From NCBI RefSeq assembly GCF_017742245.1, contig NZ_JAGHKO010000001.1, forward strand, positions 310,001 through 374,000: a DNA stretch of 64,000 nucleotides, written 5' to 3'. Of the stretch, positions 1-7,782 are shown in pieces. The DNA is from Niastella soli. Lineage in GTDB: Bacteria > Bacteroidota > Bacteroidia > Chitinophagales > Chitinophagaceae. The position numbers and the translations under genes were made by a program. Each line of letters opens with the position of its first letter. Positions within the stretch are counted from its first letter, which is position 1. The notes under the pieces were generated by a model. That model was not told where the DNA came from. It made no database searches and worked only from the letters and a program-made list of their open reading frames with translations.

Positions 1-561
1 GATCCGGGCAGCTTCGGGAGTAGAACCGGAGGTTATTTTTTTAATTTTCGTTACGGTATGTTCTTTATCGCCGGGGTTAATACGCTCGGGAGAATAACCG
101 GCATAAAAATCTTTATTGAACGTAAGTCCTGAAACTTTTTCCAAAATAGGTACGCACTCTTCTTCGGTAACACCAGGATATACAGTAGACTCATATATTA
201 CGATATCACCTTTCTTCAACACCTTTCCTACTGTTTCGCTGGCTTTCACCAGTGGAGTAAGATCAGGACGGTTATATTTATCTACGGGGGTAGGTACTGT
301 TATAATAAAAATGTTGCTTGACCTAATGTCTTCCAGTTGATCGCTCACCCATAAACCAGTTAAACTGTTGGCCTTCTCTTTAAGCACAGAAGTGAGGTGA
401 TCGTTGCTGATCTCCAGTGTGTGATCGTTACCAGACCGCAATTCGGCTATACGGTTCTTATTGATATCAAAACCAACAACAGGATATTTTTTAGCAAATT
501 CAACTGCCAGGGGTAAACCAACATATCCTAAACCGATTACCGTTAAATGATACTTCTCCAT
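1..561 (-). CDS. Nucleotide-sugar dehydrogenase (UDP-GlcNAc/GalNAc dehydrogenase-like), 3' end outside window
   Basis: Open frame of 187 codons from ATG at 559-561 running off the left edge. The protein begins MEKYHLTVIGLGYVGLPLAV, a Rossmann NAD-binding GxGxxG segment, and later has the hallmark GYSPERINPGD of the WecC/TviB group of UDP-sugar dehydrogenases. These enzymes perform a four-electron, NAD-dependent oxidation of a UDP-hexosamine to a UDP-uronic acid for surface polysaccharide synthesis. The catalytic Cys domain would lie beyond the window. It follows the UpxY-like gene by 39 bp on the same strand, so it is probably the first biosynthetic gene of a capsule or exopolysaccharide operon. 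The family call is firm; the exact sugar is not. Confidence 0.9.
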   Translation of the reverse strand, partial: MEKYHLTVIGLGYVGLPLAVEFAKKYPVVGFDINKNRIAELRSGNDHTLEISNDHLTSVLKEKANSLTGLWVSDQLEDIRSSNIFIITVPTPVDKYNRPDLTPLVKASETVGKVLKKGDIVIYESTVYPGVTEEECVPILEKVSGLTFNKDFYAGYSPERINPGDKEHTVTKIKKITSGSTPEAARI

Positions 562-600
562 TTCTTCAATATTTCAATTTGAGATTTAAGTAATTTATGA

Positions 601-1095
601 CTAGCCTTTTGAAAGGTTGTTTTTATCAATCGCTACCAGGGCAAAACCTAAAGAAGGCAACATCACTTTCACACTCCTGTTATTCACTTCCATCACCTGA
701 CCGGTTTGTTGCATCAGCGGACCGTTAATAATGGTCACTTCATCATTTATGTTCACATCAATTCTTTCTACCTGTATGTATTCGTAATCGTTCAAAAACT
801 GCTTCACTATCTCAATTTCTTCATCGCGTATTACTGCGGGTTTTCCCTGAAAAGTTACGAACCCTATTACACCATCTGTTTGCAGCACTGGAATGTGTGC
901 TTTGGGTGCTAACCGAACCAACACATATGATTTAAATAAGGGTTCAAATATAATCTTCTTTCGGTCGCTCCAGTTCTTCTCAATCTTCTGCAATGGACAA
1001 TAGTTCTCAATTTGTTTCAAGCCCAACAGATCAGCCACTTTCTTTTCCCAACGGGGCTTAGTGTATAAGGCATACCAACGTAAGTTTGTATTCAT
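601..1095 (-). CDS. UpxY-like (NusG/RfaH family) transcription antiterminator
   Basis: 164 aa. The N-terminal NGN domain is recognisable from RWYALYTKPRWEKKVADLL, and a C-terminal KOW-type segment from INDEVTIINGPLMQQTGQV at about residues 108-126. Specialised NusG paralogues of this kind (UpxY in Bacteroides) bind RNA polymerase at the leader of a capsular polysaccharide operon and prevent early termination. They are normally the first gene of the operon they control, which matches the position here, 39 bp ahead of a nucleotide-sugar dehydrogenase. The start at ATG 1095 puts the NGN motif at the usual distance from the N-terminus. A long untranslated region lies upstream. Confidence 0.88.
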   Translation of the reverse strand: MNTNLRWYALYTKPRWEKKVADLLGLKQIENYCPLQKIEKNWSDRKKIIFEPLFKSYVLVRLAPKAHIPVLQTDGVIGFVTFQGKPAVIRDEEIEIVKQFLNDYEYIQVERIDVNINDEVTIINGPLMQQTGQVMEVNNRSVKVMLPSLGFALVAIDKNNLSKG

Positions 1096-1310
1096 TTTTC
1101 GGGTTTATAACACATTTCAACGCAAAGCTCCCGCTTCCCTCAGTCACATTCGCTACTGAGAAACAAAAAATATTAAAATCAAATCCAGTAAATTCAATAG
1201 CCAAATCACCATCTCTTCTGCGCTGTTCACGAGAATATCAGATCGTAATAGGTTATTGAGTTCCAATAAAACAAATACGGTACACAAGTAAATAGTAAAA
1301 CCAGAGGCTA

Positions 1311-1372
1311 TTCGAAAGGATTGGTTCAGAGGCTTTCGAAGGAAATCGGGCCAATGGGGTGATTCGAAAGGA
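1311..1372. repeat. Three TTCGAA-centred direct repeats
   Basis: The core TTCGAA(A)GGA occurs at 1311-1320, 1335-1343 and 1363-1372. The second and third copies are both followed by AATCGGG, and the first two are preceded by GAGGCT. TTCGAA is itself palindromic, so the cluster could be a protein-binding array in the leader or promoter of the antiterminator operon. No function is demonstrated. Confidence 0.5.
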
Positions 1373-1766
1373 AAATCGGGTAACGACCGGTAATTACATG
1401 GGATGTTGGACGATCAGAGGTTAATGTAGACGCTCAAAAGTAGAAAGTTTTTTGATATTATGCAATATCGGCCGTTGATTTTTATATACCCTAATGTGGT
1501 TATTTTTAAAATACCCAATCGACCTTATAAGCAAATAGTCCTATGTCAATCAATTAGTAAGAGATACATATTACATTACCCCGCGACTGTGTTATCAATG
1601 TGTAATCATTGACGCCGGTAGCTGGTTACCTGGCACCGATCTGTCGGGGGTACTCGTTACCGGTCGCCAGCACCTGCCTTACTACATTGTAGTTACCCGG
1701 ATGCCTGTGTGCAGGTGAGTCCTGGTCACATTCCAGTCAGATTCTCTCCAGATATACTACTACAGG

Positions 1767-1872
1767 CCATTTCCCGCCTAAGAATGCCACTGAAATGCCA
1801 CTGGAATGCCACTGAAATGCCACTGTGGGTGGCATTCTGATGCAGTTTTGGTAGCAGGCCGGTGGGAAATGG
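1767..1872. repeat. Nested inverted repeat enclosing a short tandem array
   Basis: Outer arms CCATTTCCCGCC (1767-1778) and GGTGGGAAATGG (1861-1872) pair at 11 of 12 positions. Inner arms AGAATGCCAC (1781-1790) and GTGGCATTCT (1829-1838) pair perfectly. Between 1783 and 1825 the word AATGCCACTG recurs about four times. Transcribed on either strand, this would fold into a long hairpin. It could be a REP- or MITE-like element or a structured leader; the sequence alone does not decide. Confidence 0.6.
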
Positions 1873-2191
1873 AGTACATATATGTGCTATATCACCAGGA
1901 TCTGCACTATATCTGACCAGGGTCTTGCCTGGATGTTGTTCGGCTTTTGTTTTGCTTTTCCCGAGGAAAACCCAGTGTTTTCATAGGGAAGCACCGAAGG
2001 AATCCCGAACAATAATGAGTTAGAAGTCTATTAAATAGCTGTCTTTCAATTAATTATAGGCCTATCAAGGATTCACTGATATTGTAATCAATTATTAATC
2101 AAACTGTTCAGCAGCGTTCTCACTCCCATTATCGAACTCGTTCAGGGGATACACGCCAAGTAACCCCTCCAACAAAGTTGAGGCTTAATCA

Positions 2192-2231
2192 AACAAAAAA
2201 GCACAAGCCCTCCATTGAGCACTTGTGCTTT
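2192..2231 (-). terminator. Intrinsic terminator after uxuA
   Basis: Arms AAAGCACAAG (2198-2207) and CTTGTGCTTT (2222-2231) form a perfect 10-bp stem. Read on the minus strand the stem is followed by a T-tract (A-run at 2191-2200), as expected about 100 bp downstream of the uxuA stop. Confidence 0.75.
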
Positions 2232-2278
2232 ATATTATTTGCTTTAGCTTTCGGCCTCTTATAGGTCTTGGCATAGCC

Positions 2279-2331
2279 GTCTGCCTTCTGCCTTCTGTCT
2301 TCTGTCTGCCTTCTGCCGTTTGCCGTCTGCC
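2279..2331. repeat. Degenerate heptad array next to the uxuA stop codon
   Basis: Read on the minus strand, GGCAGAC/GGCAAAC/GGCAGAA-type 7-bp words begin directly after the uxuA stop codon and continue for about 53 bp, with one register break. The words match the arrays at 9328-9368 and 41931-41993. Confidence 0.75.
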
Positions 2332-3501
2332 TTATTTCATCGAACGCGCTATTCCCAATTCCAGTCCGCGTAATTCTGCGAGTCCGCGTAAACGTCCTAT
2401 GGCCGAATAACCCGGATTTGTCTTTTTATTCAGATCATCCAGCATCTGGTGGCCATGGTCGGGGCGCATAGCGAGGTTAACCTTTCTCTTTTGCATTACC
2501 TGCACCAGATTTTTCACTACACTGTACATATCTACATCGCCTTCCAGGTGGTTGGCTTCGTAAAAATTGCCGTCTGCATCGCGCTGGGTGCTGCGCAGGT
2601 GAATGAAATTGATCCGGTCGCCAAACTGTAAGATCATGGCGGGCAAATCGTTATCGGCCCGTACGCCAAATGAACCGGTACAAAAACAAAGTCCATTGCT
2701 GGCATTGGGCACGGCCTCGAACAACTTTTGTACCTGCTGGGCAGTGCTTACCACCCGGGGTAAACCGAATATAGCATATGGAGGATCATCGGGGTGAACC
2801 ACCAGTTTTACGCCTACTTCATCAGCTACAGGGGCCACCTGTTGTAAAAATTCAATCAGGTTCTGCTGCAGTCTTTTGGCATCAATACCGTCATAGGTAT
2901 CAAGGGCTGCCTGAAACTGTTGCAGGCTAAAGCTTTCTTCACTTCCCGGCAAACCGGCAATTACATTACGTTGTAACAGGTTCTTTTCATCATCGGTCAT
3001 TCCCGCCAGGCGTTCTTTTGCTTTGGCCAGCTCGGCGGCTGAATAATCTTTCTCTGCACCGGGTCTTTTCAGCATGTATACGTCAAATGCCACCATGGCT
3101 GCTTTTTCAAACCTTAAGGCTTTACTGCCATCTTCCACAGTATAGGCCAGATCGGTCCGTGTCCAGTCGAGCACCGGCATAAAATTGTAGGTAACCACAT
3201 AAATGCCGCAGGCGGCCAGGTTGCGGATGCTTTCGCAATAATTGGCAATGTATTGTTTATAATTCCCTTTTTGTGTTTTGATCTCTTCATGGACCGGAAC
3301 GCTTTCCACCACCGACCAGGTTAAACCCGCCGCCTCAACGGTTTGCTTGCGTTTCATGATCTCTTCTTTGGTCCATACGGTGCCATTGGGCACATGGTGT
3401 AGCGCAGACACAACTCCTGTACAACCAGCCTGTTTAATATCAGCCAGACTAACCGGGTCGGAAGGGCCGAACCAGCGCATTGTTTGTTCAAATTGATACA
3501 T
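2332..3501 (-). CDS. uxuA: D-mannonate dehydratase
   Basis: 389 aa from ATG 3501. A longer reading from 3540 adds 13 residues with no family counterpart, whereas [19 protein letters not shown] matches the usual N-terminus. UxuA dehydrates D-mannonate to 2-keto-3-deoxy-D-gluconate in glucuronate/galacturonate catabolism and uses Fe2+ or Mn2+. Motifs seen include [28 protein letters not shown] and [12 protein letters not shown], which carry the metal-binding Cys/His/Asp set of the family. It is cytoplasmic, with no signal peptide. It is divergent from a LacI-type regulator over a 149-bp gap with an operator-like site. A terminator and heptad array follow the stop. It supplies the intracellular end of the uronate route for the adjacent polysaccharide locus. 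Confidence 0.95.
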   Translation of the reverse strand: MYQFEQTMRWFGPSDPVSLADIKQAGCTGVVSALHHVPNGTVWTKEEIMKRKQTVEAAGLTWSVVESVPVHEEIKTQKGNYKQYIANYCESIRNLAACGIYVVTYNFMPVLDWTRTDLAYTVEDGSKALRFEKAAMVAFDVYMLKRPGAEKDYSAAELAKAKERLAGMTDDEKNLLQRNVIAGLPGSEESFSLQQFQAALDTYDGIDAKRLQQNLIEFLQQVAPVADEVGVKLVVHPDDPPYAIFGLPRVVSTAQQVQKLFEAVPNASNGLCFCTGSFGVRADNDLPAMILQFGDRINFIHLRSTQRDADGNFYEANHLEGDVDMYSVVKNLVQVMQKRKVNLAMRPDHGHQMLDDLNKKTNPGYSAIGRLRGLAELRGLELGIARSMK

Positions 3502-3580
3502 AAAGTAATTGTTTAGAGCACATTTTTTACAAGGATACAATTTGTAAGGGTTACTTACTTCAACAACCTTATCAAATTCT

Positions 3581-3596
3581 TTGCAAACGATTTCGA
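3581..3596. promoter_or_regulatory. LacI/cre-like operator between uxuA and the lacI-type gene
   Basis: TTGCAAACGATTTCGA fits the LacI/CcpA-type operator pattern TGNAANCGNWNNC at every fixed position. It lies in the 149-bp divergent intergenic region, just upstream of the likely -33 box of the regulator gene. Related sites occur at 6788-6800 and 24455-24467. Binding is inferred. Confidence 0.55.
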
Positions 3597-3602
3597 AAAA
3601 TG

Positions 3603-3634
3603 TTGCAAAAATAGCTCGATATTATGAATCTTTG
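3603..3634 (+). promoter_or_regulatory. Putative Bacteroidota-type promoter of the lacI-like gene
   Basis: TTG at 3603-3605 and AATCTTTG at 3627-3634 resemble the -33 TTTG and -7 TAnnTTTG boxes of Bacteroides sigma-ABfr promoters, with about 20 bp between them. The implied start site leaves a very short leader before ATG 3651. One base departs from the -7 consensus. Confidence 0.4.
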
Positions 3635-3650
3635 CAAGGGACGCTCCTAT

Positions 3651-4667
3651 ATGGATCAAGTGAATCTTAAGAAGTTAGCGAAAGAATTGAATCTGGCCGT
3701 TTCAACGGTTAGCCGCGCATTGCGAGATAGTCATGAGATTAGTTCGCAAACCAAAGAACGGGTGCGCGAGCTAGCCTTAAAACTGGGGTTTCAACCCAAT
3801 CCCCATGCCAGTAGCTTACGGCAGAATAAAAGCAAAACGATCGCCGTAATTATTCCTGAAATTGAGAATAATTTTTTCTCCCAGGTCATTAATGGCATTG
3901 AATCGATCACCCCCAATAAAGGGTACCACGTACTTATTTACCTTTCGCACGAAGATTACAATAAAGAACGCGACATTTTACAACTGCTGGGCAACGGCCG
4001 GGTAGATGGCGTTATGATCTCATTTTCCAATTCCACTACCAATTATGAACATGTGGAAGCCTGGCAAAAAGCGGGTATTCCCCTCGTATTTTTCGACAGG
4101 ACCTGCGATGAGCTCGATGTGCCCAATGTTATGACCAACGATGCAGAAATGGCGTTCAAAGCAACAGAGCATTTATTGAAAAGAGGCTGCAAAAACATCG
4201 CTTTTTTAGGAATGGCGGGAAGCCTTTCTATCACCAACCGCCGCAAAGTGGGCTACCTTCAGGCGCTGGAAAAATTTAAGGTGACTAATCCGCCACAGAT
4301 CGTTGAGTTAACATCGAAAGACTATTCCAACCGCGAAATATTACGGCAATTGTTTGAGGGCCCATCCCGCCCTGATGGCATTTTTGCCGCCATTGAAAAG
4401 TTTGCGGTAAACACCTACGAAGTATGCAAGGAAATGGATCTGCATATACCGCAGGACGTCAAGGTGATCAGTTTTTCGAACCTGCAGGCCGCCGCATTAT
4501 TCGACCCTCCCCTTTCCACCATCATTCAACCGGCCTATGATATTGGCCGGGAAGCGGCAAGCATTTTGTTCAAGCTGATTGAAAAGAAAATGCTGTTGCC
4601 CTATGAGAAAAAAATGATCCTGCCTTCGCAATTAATTGAGCGGAACTCAACAGCAATTACCGGTTAG
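3651..4667 (+). CDS. LacI-family transcriptional regulator
   Basis: 338 aa from ATG 3651 (MDQVNLKKLAKELN...). An upstream ATG at 3624 would add nine residues before the HTH and is less likely. The N-terminus is a LacI helix-turn-helix (LAVSTVSRALRDSHEIS), followed by the hinge and a periplasmic-binding-like effector domain starting at IAVIIPEIENNFFSQVINGI. It probably binds a sugar or uronate derivative and controls the divergent uxuA and perhaps other genes of the locus. The cre-like site at 3581-3596 lies 55 bp upstream. The C-terminal PSQLIERNSTA is typical of the family. Confidence 0.93.
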   Translation: MDQVNLKKLAKELNLAVSTVSRALRDSHEISSQTKERVRELALKLGFQPNPHASSLRQNKSKTIAVIIPEIENNFFSQVINGIESITPNKGYHVLIYLSHEDYNKERDILQLLGNGRVDGVMISFSNSTTNYEHVEAWQKAGIPLVFFDRTCDELDVPNVMTNDAEMAFKATEHLLKRGCKNIAFLGMAGSLSITNRRKVGYLQALEKFKVTNPPQIVELTSKDYSNREILRQLFEGPSRPDGIFAAIEKFAVNTYEVCKEMDLHIPQDVKVISFSNLQAAALFDPPLSTIIQPAYDIGREAASILFKLIEKKMLLPYEKKMILPSQLIERNSTAITG

Positions 4668-4770
4668 CAAATACCCTTTTGCACCATTTGTAATGCGCAT
4701 AATCCGTAATTAACAATTATTTGCAACCTTCGTTTATCGTTAGTATGTTTATTATAATGAACTTATTCAT

Positions 4771-5598
4771 ATGACACCTGGAATATCTGGACTTATAACT
4801 TGGATTGTTATTTTGGTTACCGCTGCTGTTTCGTACCAGGGGTTCAAAAGCCATTTCTTTATAGAGAAATATGAATTTAGCGTTGAAAAGATCCGACTGT
4901 ACCGGGATTACAAAAGGCTCATCACCTCGGGCTTTCTGCACGTGAACTGGATGCACCTTATTTTCAATATGCTGGGCGTGCTATTTTTTACCGGCACATT
5001 GTCCTACCTGGTAGGGCCGGTTGGGTTTTTACTGATCTATTTTGCCAGTATGTTAGGGGGTAACCTGATCTCCTTGCTTCTGTATAAAAACCAAAGTGAT
5101 TATACCTCTGTGGGGGCATCCGGCGCTGTAAATGGCGCTATTTTCGCCACCATTGCCCTGGAACCCAGCATCAGGATCATGTTTTTACCCGGCTGGCTGT
5201 TTGGACTCATATACATTGCCATTACCATTTACGGGGTACGCTCAAAAAGAGACAATATCGGGCATGATGCGCACCTGGGCGGCGCTATGGTCGGAATGCT
5301 GGTAGCCATTGCCCTGCAACCAGCTGCCCTGGTTGAGAACTGGTTGACTATCTTGGTTATTACAGTGCCAACCCTGATATTCATGTACCTGATCGTTACC
5401 AGGCCGCATATTTTACTTATCGACAACCTGTTTTTCAACACGCATAAGAATCATTACTCTGTCGACCACAAATACAACGAAAGTAAATTCAATCAGCAAC
5501 AGGAAATTGACCGCATCCTCGATAAAATAAACAAACGGGGAATGAATAGCCTGAGCCAGAAAGAAAAACAAATGCTGAAGGAATACAGCAAAAAGTAA
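4771..5598 (+). CDS. Rhomboid-family intramembrane serine protease
   Basis: 275 aa, polytopic. Catalytic Ser117 sits in GASGAVNG and the partner His168 in HDAHLGG; HVNWMHLIFNML is the usual rhomboid helix-2 motif. Six or so hydrophobic segments fill residues 5-215. A hydrophilic tail (about residues 220-275), rich in charged residues and ending LSQKEKQMLKEYSKK, resembles the short C-terminal extension seen on many Bacteroidota rhomboids. The enzyme would cleave transmembrane substrates in the inner membrane; the substrate is unknown. It stands between the lacI-like gene (103 bp upstream) and the hydrolase gene, and is probably not part of the glycan system. Confidence 0.92.
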   Translation: MTPGISGLITWIVILVTAAVSYQGFKSHFFIEKYEFSVEKIRLYRDYKRLITSGFLHVNWMHLIFNMLGVLFFTGTLSYLVGPVGFLLIYFASMLGGNLISLLLYKNQSDYTSVGASGAVNGAIFATIALEPSIRIMFLPGWLFGLIYIAITIYGVRSKRDNIGHDAHLGGAMVGMLVAIALQPAALVENWLTILVITVPTLIFMYLIVTRPHILLIDNLFFNTHKNHYSVDHKYNESKFNQQQEIDRILDKINKRGMNSLSQKEKQMLKEYSKK

Positions 5599-5640
5599 CC
5601 ATTCGGGGTTATTTATCGCTTCACCAAGACAAATCGCGTT

Positions 5641-6600
5641 ATGAAGAAATTCGGGCTTCTGCCATTCGTTTTCCTGCTTTTAATTCTTCCGTTCATTGCA
5701 ACGGCAGCTTACGATACCACTTTTATTGAAACAAATGTTGTACTGCATACCGCCACCGGCGATATTGGCGGCACGCTTACCATTCCGGCAAGCGCAGCCG
5801 GCAAGTTACCGGTTGCATTGATCATCGCCGGTTCAGGCCCAACAGACCGCAATGGCGACAACCCCATGATGAAGAATGAGAGCCTGCAGAAACTGGCGTA
5901 CGGACTGGCGGCTAATAACATTGCTTCGCTGCGGTTCGATAAAAGAGGGATCGGGGAAAGCAAGACCGCCGCAAAAAGCGAAGCCGATCTGCGATTTGAA
6001 GATTATATCAACGACGCCCGCAGTTGGGTAGAATGGCTGAAAAAAGATGGCCGCTTTTCAAAAGTATTTGTTGCCGGTCATAGTGAAGGTTCGCTTATTG
6101 GCATGATCGCCGCACACAACGCCGCCCATGGATTTGTTTCCATTGCAGGCGCCGGACGTTCGGCCGATAAGATATTGAAAGAGCAATTAGCCACCCAACC
6201 GCCTGTTATAAAAGATTCCTCGTTCCCCATTATCGACAGTCTGGTGCTGGGCAAAACGGTTGCCAGTGTGCCCAAAATGTTGTTTTCCTTATTCAGACCC
6301 AGCGTGCAGCCGTACATGATATCCTGGTTTCATTACGACCCACAGGCAGAAATTAAAAAACTCACCATACCGGTCTTAATTCTGCAAGGCACTAACGACC
6401 TGCAGGTTAAAGAAGAAGACGCTAATCTGCTCGCCAGATCGAATGCAAAGGCACAACTCTTGCTCATTAAGAACATGAACCATATCTTTAGAATAGTGGA
6501 GGGCGATAGAAGAGAAAACCTGGCCACCTACATTACACCTGACCTTCCAATCAGTGAGGAACTGGTAAACGCGATCGCTGCATTTGTAAGTAAACATTGA
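5641..6600 (+). CDS. Secreted alpha/beta hydrolase
   Basis: 319 aa with a signal peptide (KKFGLLPFVFLLLILPFIA). It has an alpha/beta-hydrolase core: GSGPTDRNGDNP at residues 65-74, nucleophile Ser148 in AGHSEG, an Asp in QGTNDLQV and a His in NMNHIF near the C-terminus complete a plausible triad. The closest general group is the family of S9/BAAT-like esterases and acyl hydrolases exported by Bacteroidota. It could be an esterase removing acyl groups from polysaccharide, but the gene follows the rhomboid gene (42-bp gap) rather than a glycan gene, so the substrate is left open. Confidence 0.85.
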   Translation: MKKFGLLPFVFLLLILPFIATAAYDTTFIETNVVLHTATGDIGGTLTIPASAAGKLPVALIIAGSGPTDRNGDNPMMKNESLQKLAYGLAANNIASLRFDKRGIGESKTAAKSEADLRFEDYINDARSWVEWLKKDGRFSKVFVAGHSEGSLIGMIAAHNAAHGFVSIAGAGRSADKILKEQLATQPPVIKDSSFPIIDSLVLGKTVASVPKMLFSLFRPSVQPYMISWFHYDPQAEIKKLTIPVLILQGTNDLQVKEEDANLLARSNAKAQLLLIKNMNHIFRIVEGDRRENLATYITPDLPISEELVNAIAAFVSKH

Positions 6601-6657
6601 TGCGTTTCGCCCTACCCCGCCCAGGGATCATACAATAAGCCAACCATTTCGGATATC

Positions 6658-6690
6658 TTATAGCGACATTATAGCGAACTTATAGCGATA
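6658..6690 (+). repeat. Three 11-bp direct repeats upstream of the araC-type gene
   Basis: TTATAGCGANN occurs three times without gaps (6658-6668, 6669-6679, 6680-6690). The 11-bp period places each copy on about the same helix face. An opposing TTCGCTAA follows at about 6694. The position, about 200 bp before the araC-like start and 60 bp after the hydrolase stop, suits a regulator-binding array. Confidence 0.6.
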
Positions 6691-6785
6691 TAGGTTCGCT
6701 AAGCCTCCTCTTTCTGTAGGCGCCAGCCGGTGTTTGCATGCTGATGGAAAGGGTTGCATACCCCTATAAAAATCTTGAATATGTT

Positions 6786-6803
6786 TACGGAAACGTTAGC
6801 GTA
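6786..6803. promoter_or_regulatory. Palindromic LacI-like operator upstream of the araC-type gene
   Basis: TACGGAAACGTTAGCGTA is palindromic at 14 of 18 positions around the central AACGTT. Its core CGGAAACGTTAGC (6788-6800) fits TGNAANCGNWNNC with one mismatch and shares CGGAA with the site at 24455. It lies 85 bp upstream of ATG 6889. Confidence 0.5.
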
Positions 6804-6888
6804 GAGTTTTTTCGCCGGGGCTAAAAGTTAAGCTAATTTACCCCTGATTGCAGTATTTTTTGCCATTTGAAGTAAAAGTAGCTTAATT

Positions 6889-7761
6889 ATGAGGCCTCAG
6901 TTATTAAAAGTATCAAAGGAGATCCGCCACTCCTTCAGCGTTCGGCAGGACCTTGTTCCCTACATCAATAACCGCTGGCATTACCACCAGGAAGTTGAAT
7001 TGATCCATTTCAGAAAAGGGGAAGGGACCCAGTTTGTAGGTGACAGTATCCGGCATTTCAAAAACGGCGATGTGGTATTGGTTGGTTCAGGTTTGCCTCA
7101 TTACTGGCGCTTTAATGACAGTTATTTCAACGAAAACGAACCAGCCTCCGCTGATATCAGGGTTTGTCACTTCAACGAAAACTTCTGGGGAGAACAATTC
7201 TTACAACTGCCGGAAAACATTAAGATCAAAAACATTCTGGAGAGAGCAAAACGGGGCTTGCAGATCACCGGTAAAACCCGCGTGGTGGTGGCCGAATTCC
7301 TGGATGTATTATTACACACGGAAGGACCGCACCGCATTTTGCTGCTTACTCAGGCATTAACAGCCATTGCCGAATGTCCGAATTTGCAGTCCTTATCCTC
7401 AATCGGGTTTAAACATGAGATGCCCGAAAACGAGAACGACCGCATAAACGCCATTTACGATTTCTCACTGAAGAATTTCAAACGCCCCATTCAGTTAGAT
7501 GAAATTGCTTCTGTAGCAAACATAAGTCCCAACTCATTTTGTCGCTATTTTAAATCAAAAACAAGCAAGACCTTTTCGCAATTCCTTATTGAAGTGCGGG
7601 TGGGCTATGCCTGTAAACTGCTGATCGAAAACAAAATGAGCATTAAACAGCTTTGCTTTGAAAGCGGGTTCAACAACTTCACCAGCTTTCATAAATATTT
7701 TAAACTCATCACCGGCAAAAGCCCGTTGAGTTACCAGAAAGAATTTATCCAAAAACAGTAG
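6889..7761 (+). CDS. AraC-family regulator with cupin sensor domain
   Basis: 290 aa. The N-terminal half is a cupin-like AraC-binding domain (NNRWHYHQEVELIHF around residues 27-41, LPHYWRF around residue 70). The C-terminal third holds two helix-turn-helix motifs: LDEIASVANISPNSFCRYFK and SIKQLCFESGFNNFTSFHKY. Such regulators often activate sugar-utilisation genes when bound to a mono- or oligosaccharide. Only 21 bp separate its stop from the beta-helix gene, so the two are probably co-transcribed. Upstream are the 11-bp repeats and a LacI-like site, suggesting it sits below the LacI regulator. The identity of the ligand is not visible. Confidence 0.92.
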   Translation: MRPQLLKVSKEIRHSFSVRQDLVPYINNRWHYHQEVELIHFRKGEGTQFVGDSIRHFKNGDVVLVGSGLPHYWRFNDSYFNENEPASADIRVCHFNENFWGEQFLQLPENIKIKNILERAKRGLQITGKTRVVVAEFLDVLLHTEGPHRILLLTQALTAIAECPNLQSLSSIGFKHEMPENENDRINAIYDFSLKNFKRPIQLDEIASVANISPNSFCRYFKSKTSKTFSQFLIEVRVGYACKLLIENKMSIKQLCFESGFNNFTSFHKYFKLITGKSPLSYQKEFIQKQ

Positions 7762-7782
7762 TTCATCACTAATAATATTGGC

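Larger units (their letters stand above)
1096..2191. other. Non-coding region between the polysaccharide operon and uxuA
   Basis: About 1.1 kb without a credible ORF on either strand. The part nearest 1096 must hold the promoter and leader of the UpxY-led operon. It contains a TTCGAA direct-repeat cluster (1311-1372) and a large nested inverted repeat (1767-1872), listed separately. The stretch around 1610-1740 is visibly richer in G+C than its flanks and has small inverted segments, but I recognise no RNA family. No transposase remnant was seen. Confidence 0.6.

Noticed and set aside
1311-1372. Invertible promoter flanked by inverted repeats, as in Bacteroides capsule loci
   Set aside because: The TTCGAA copies are direct repeats and no pair of long inverted repeats flanks a promoter here; no invertase gene is in the window.
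2225-2410. 61-aa plus-strand frame at the uxuA 3' end
   Set aside because: It is made largely of the heptad array and antisense uxuA sequence; the repeated LPSAVCRLP pattern is an artefact of the repeat.
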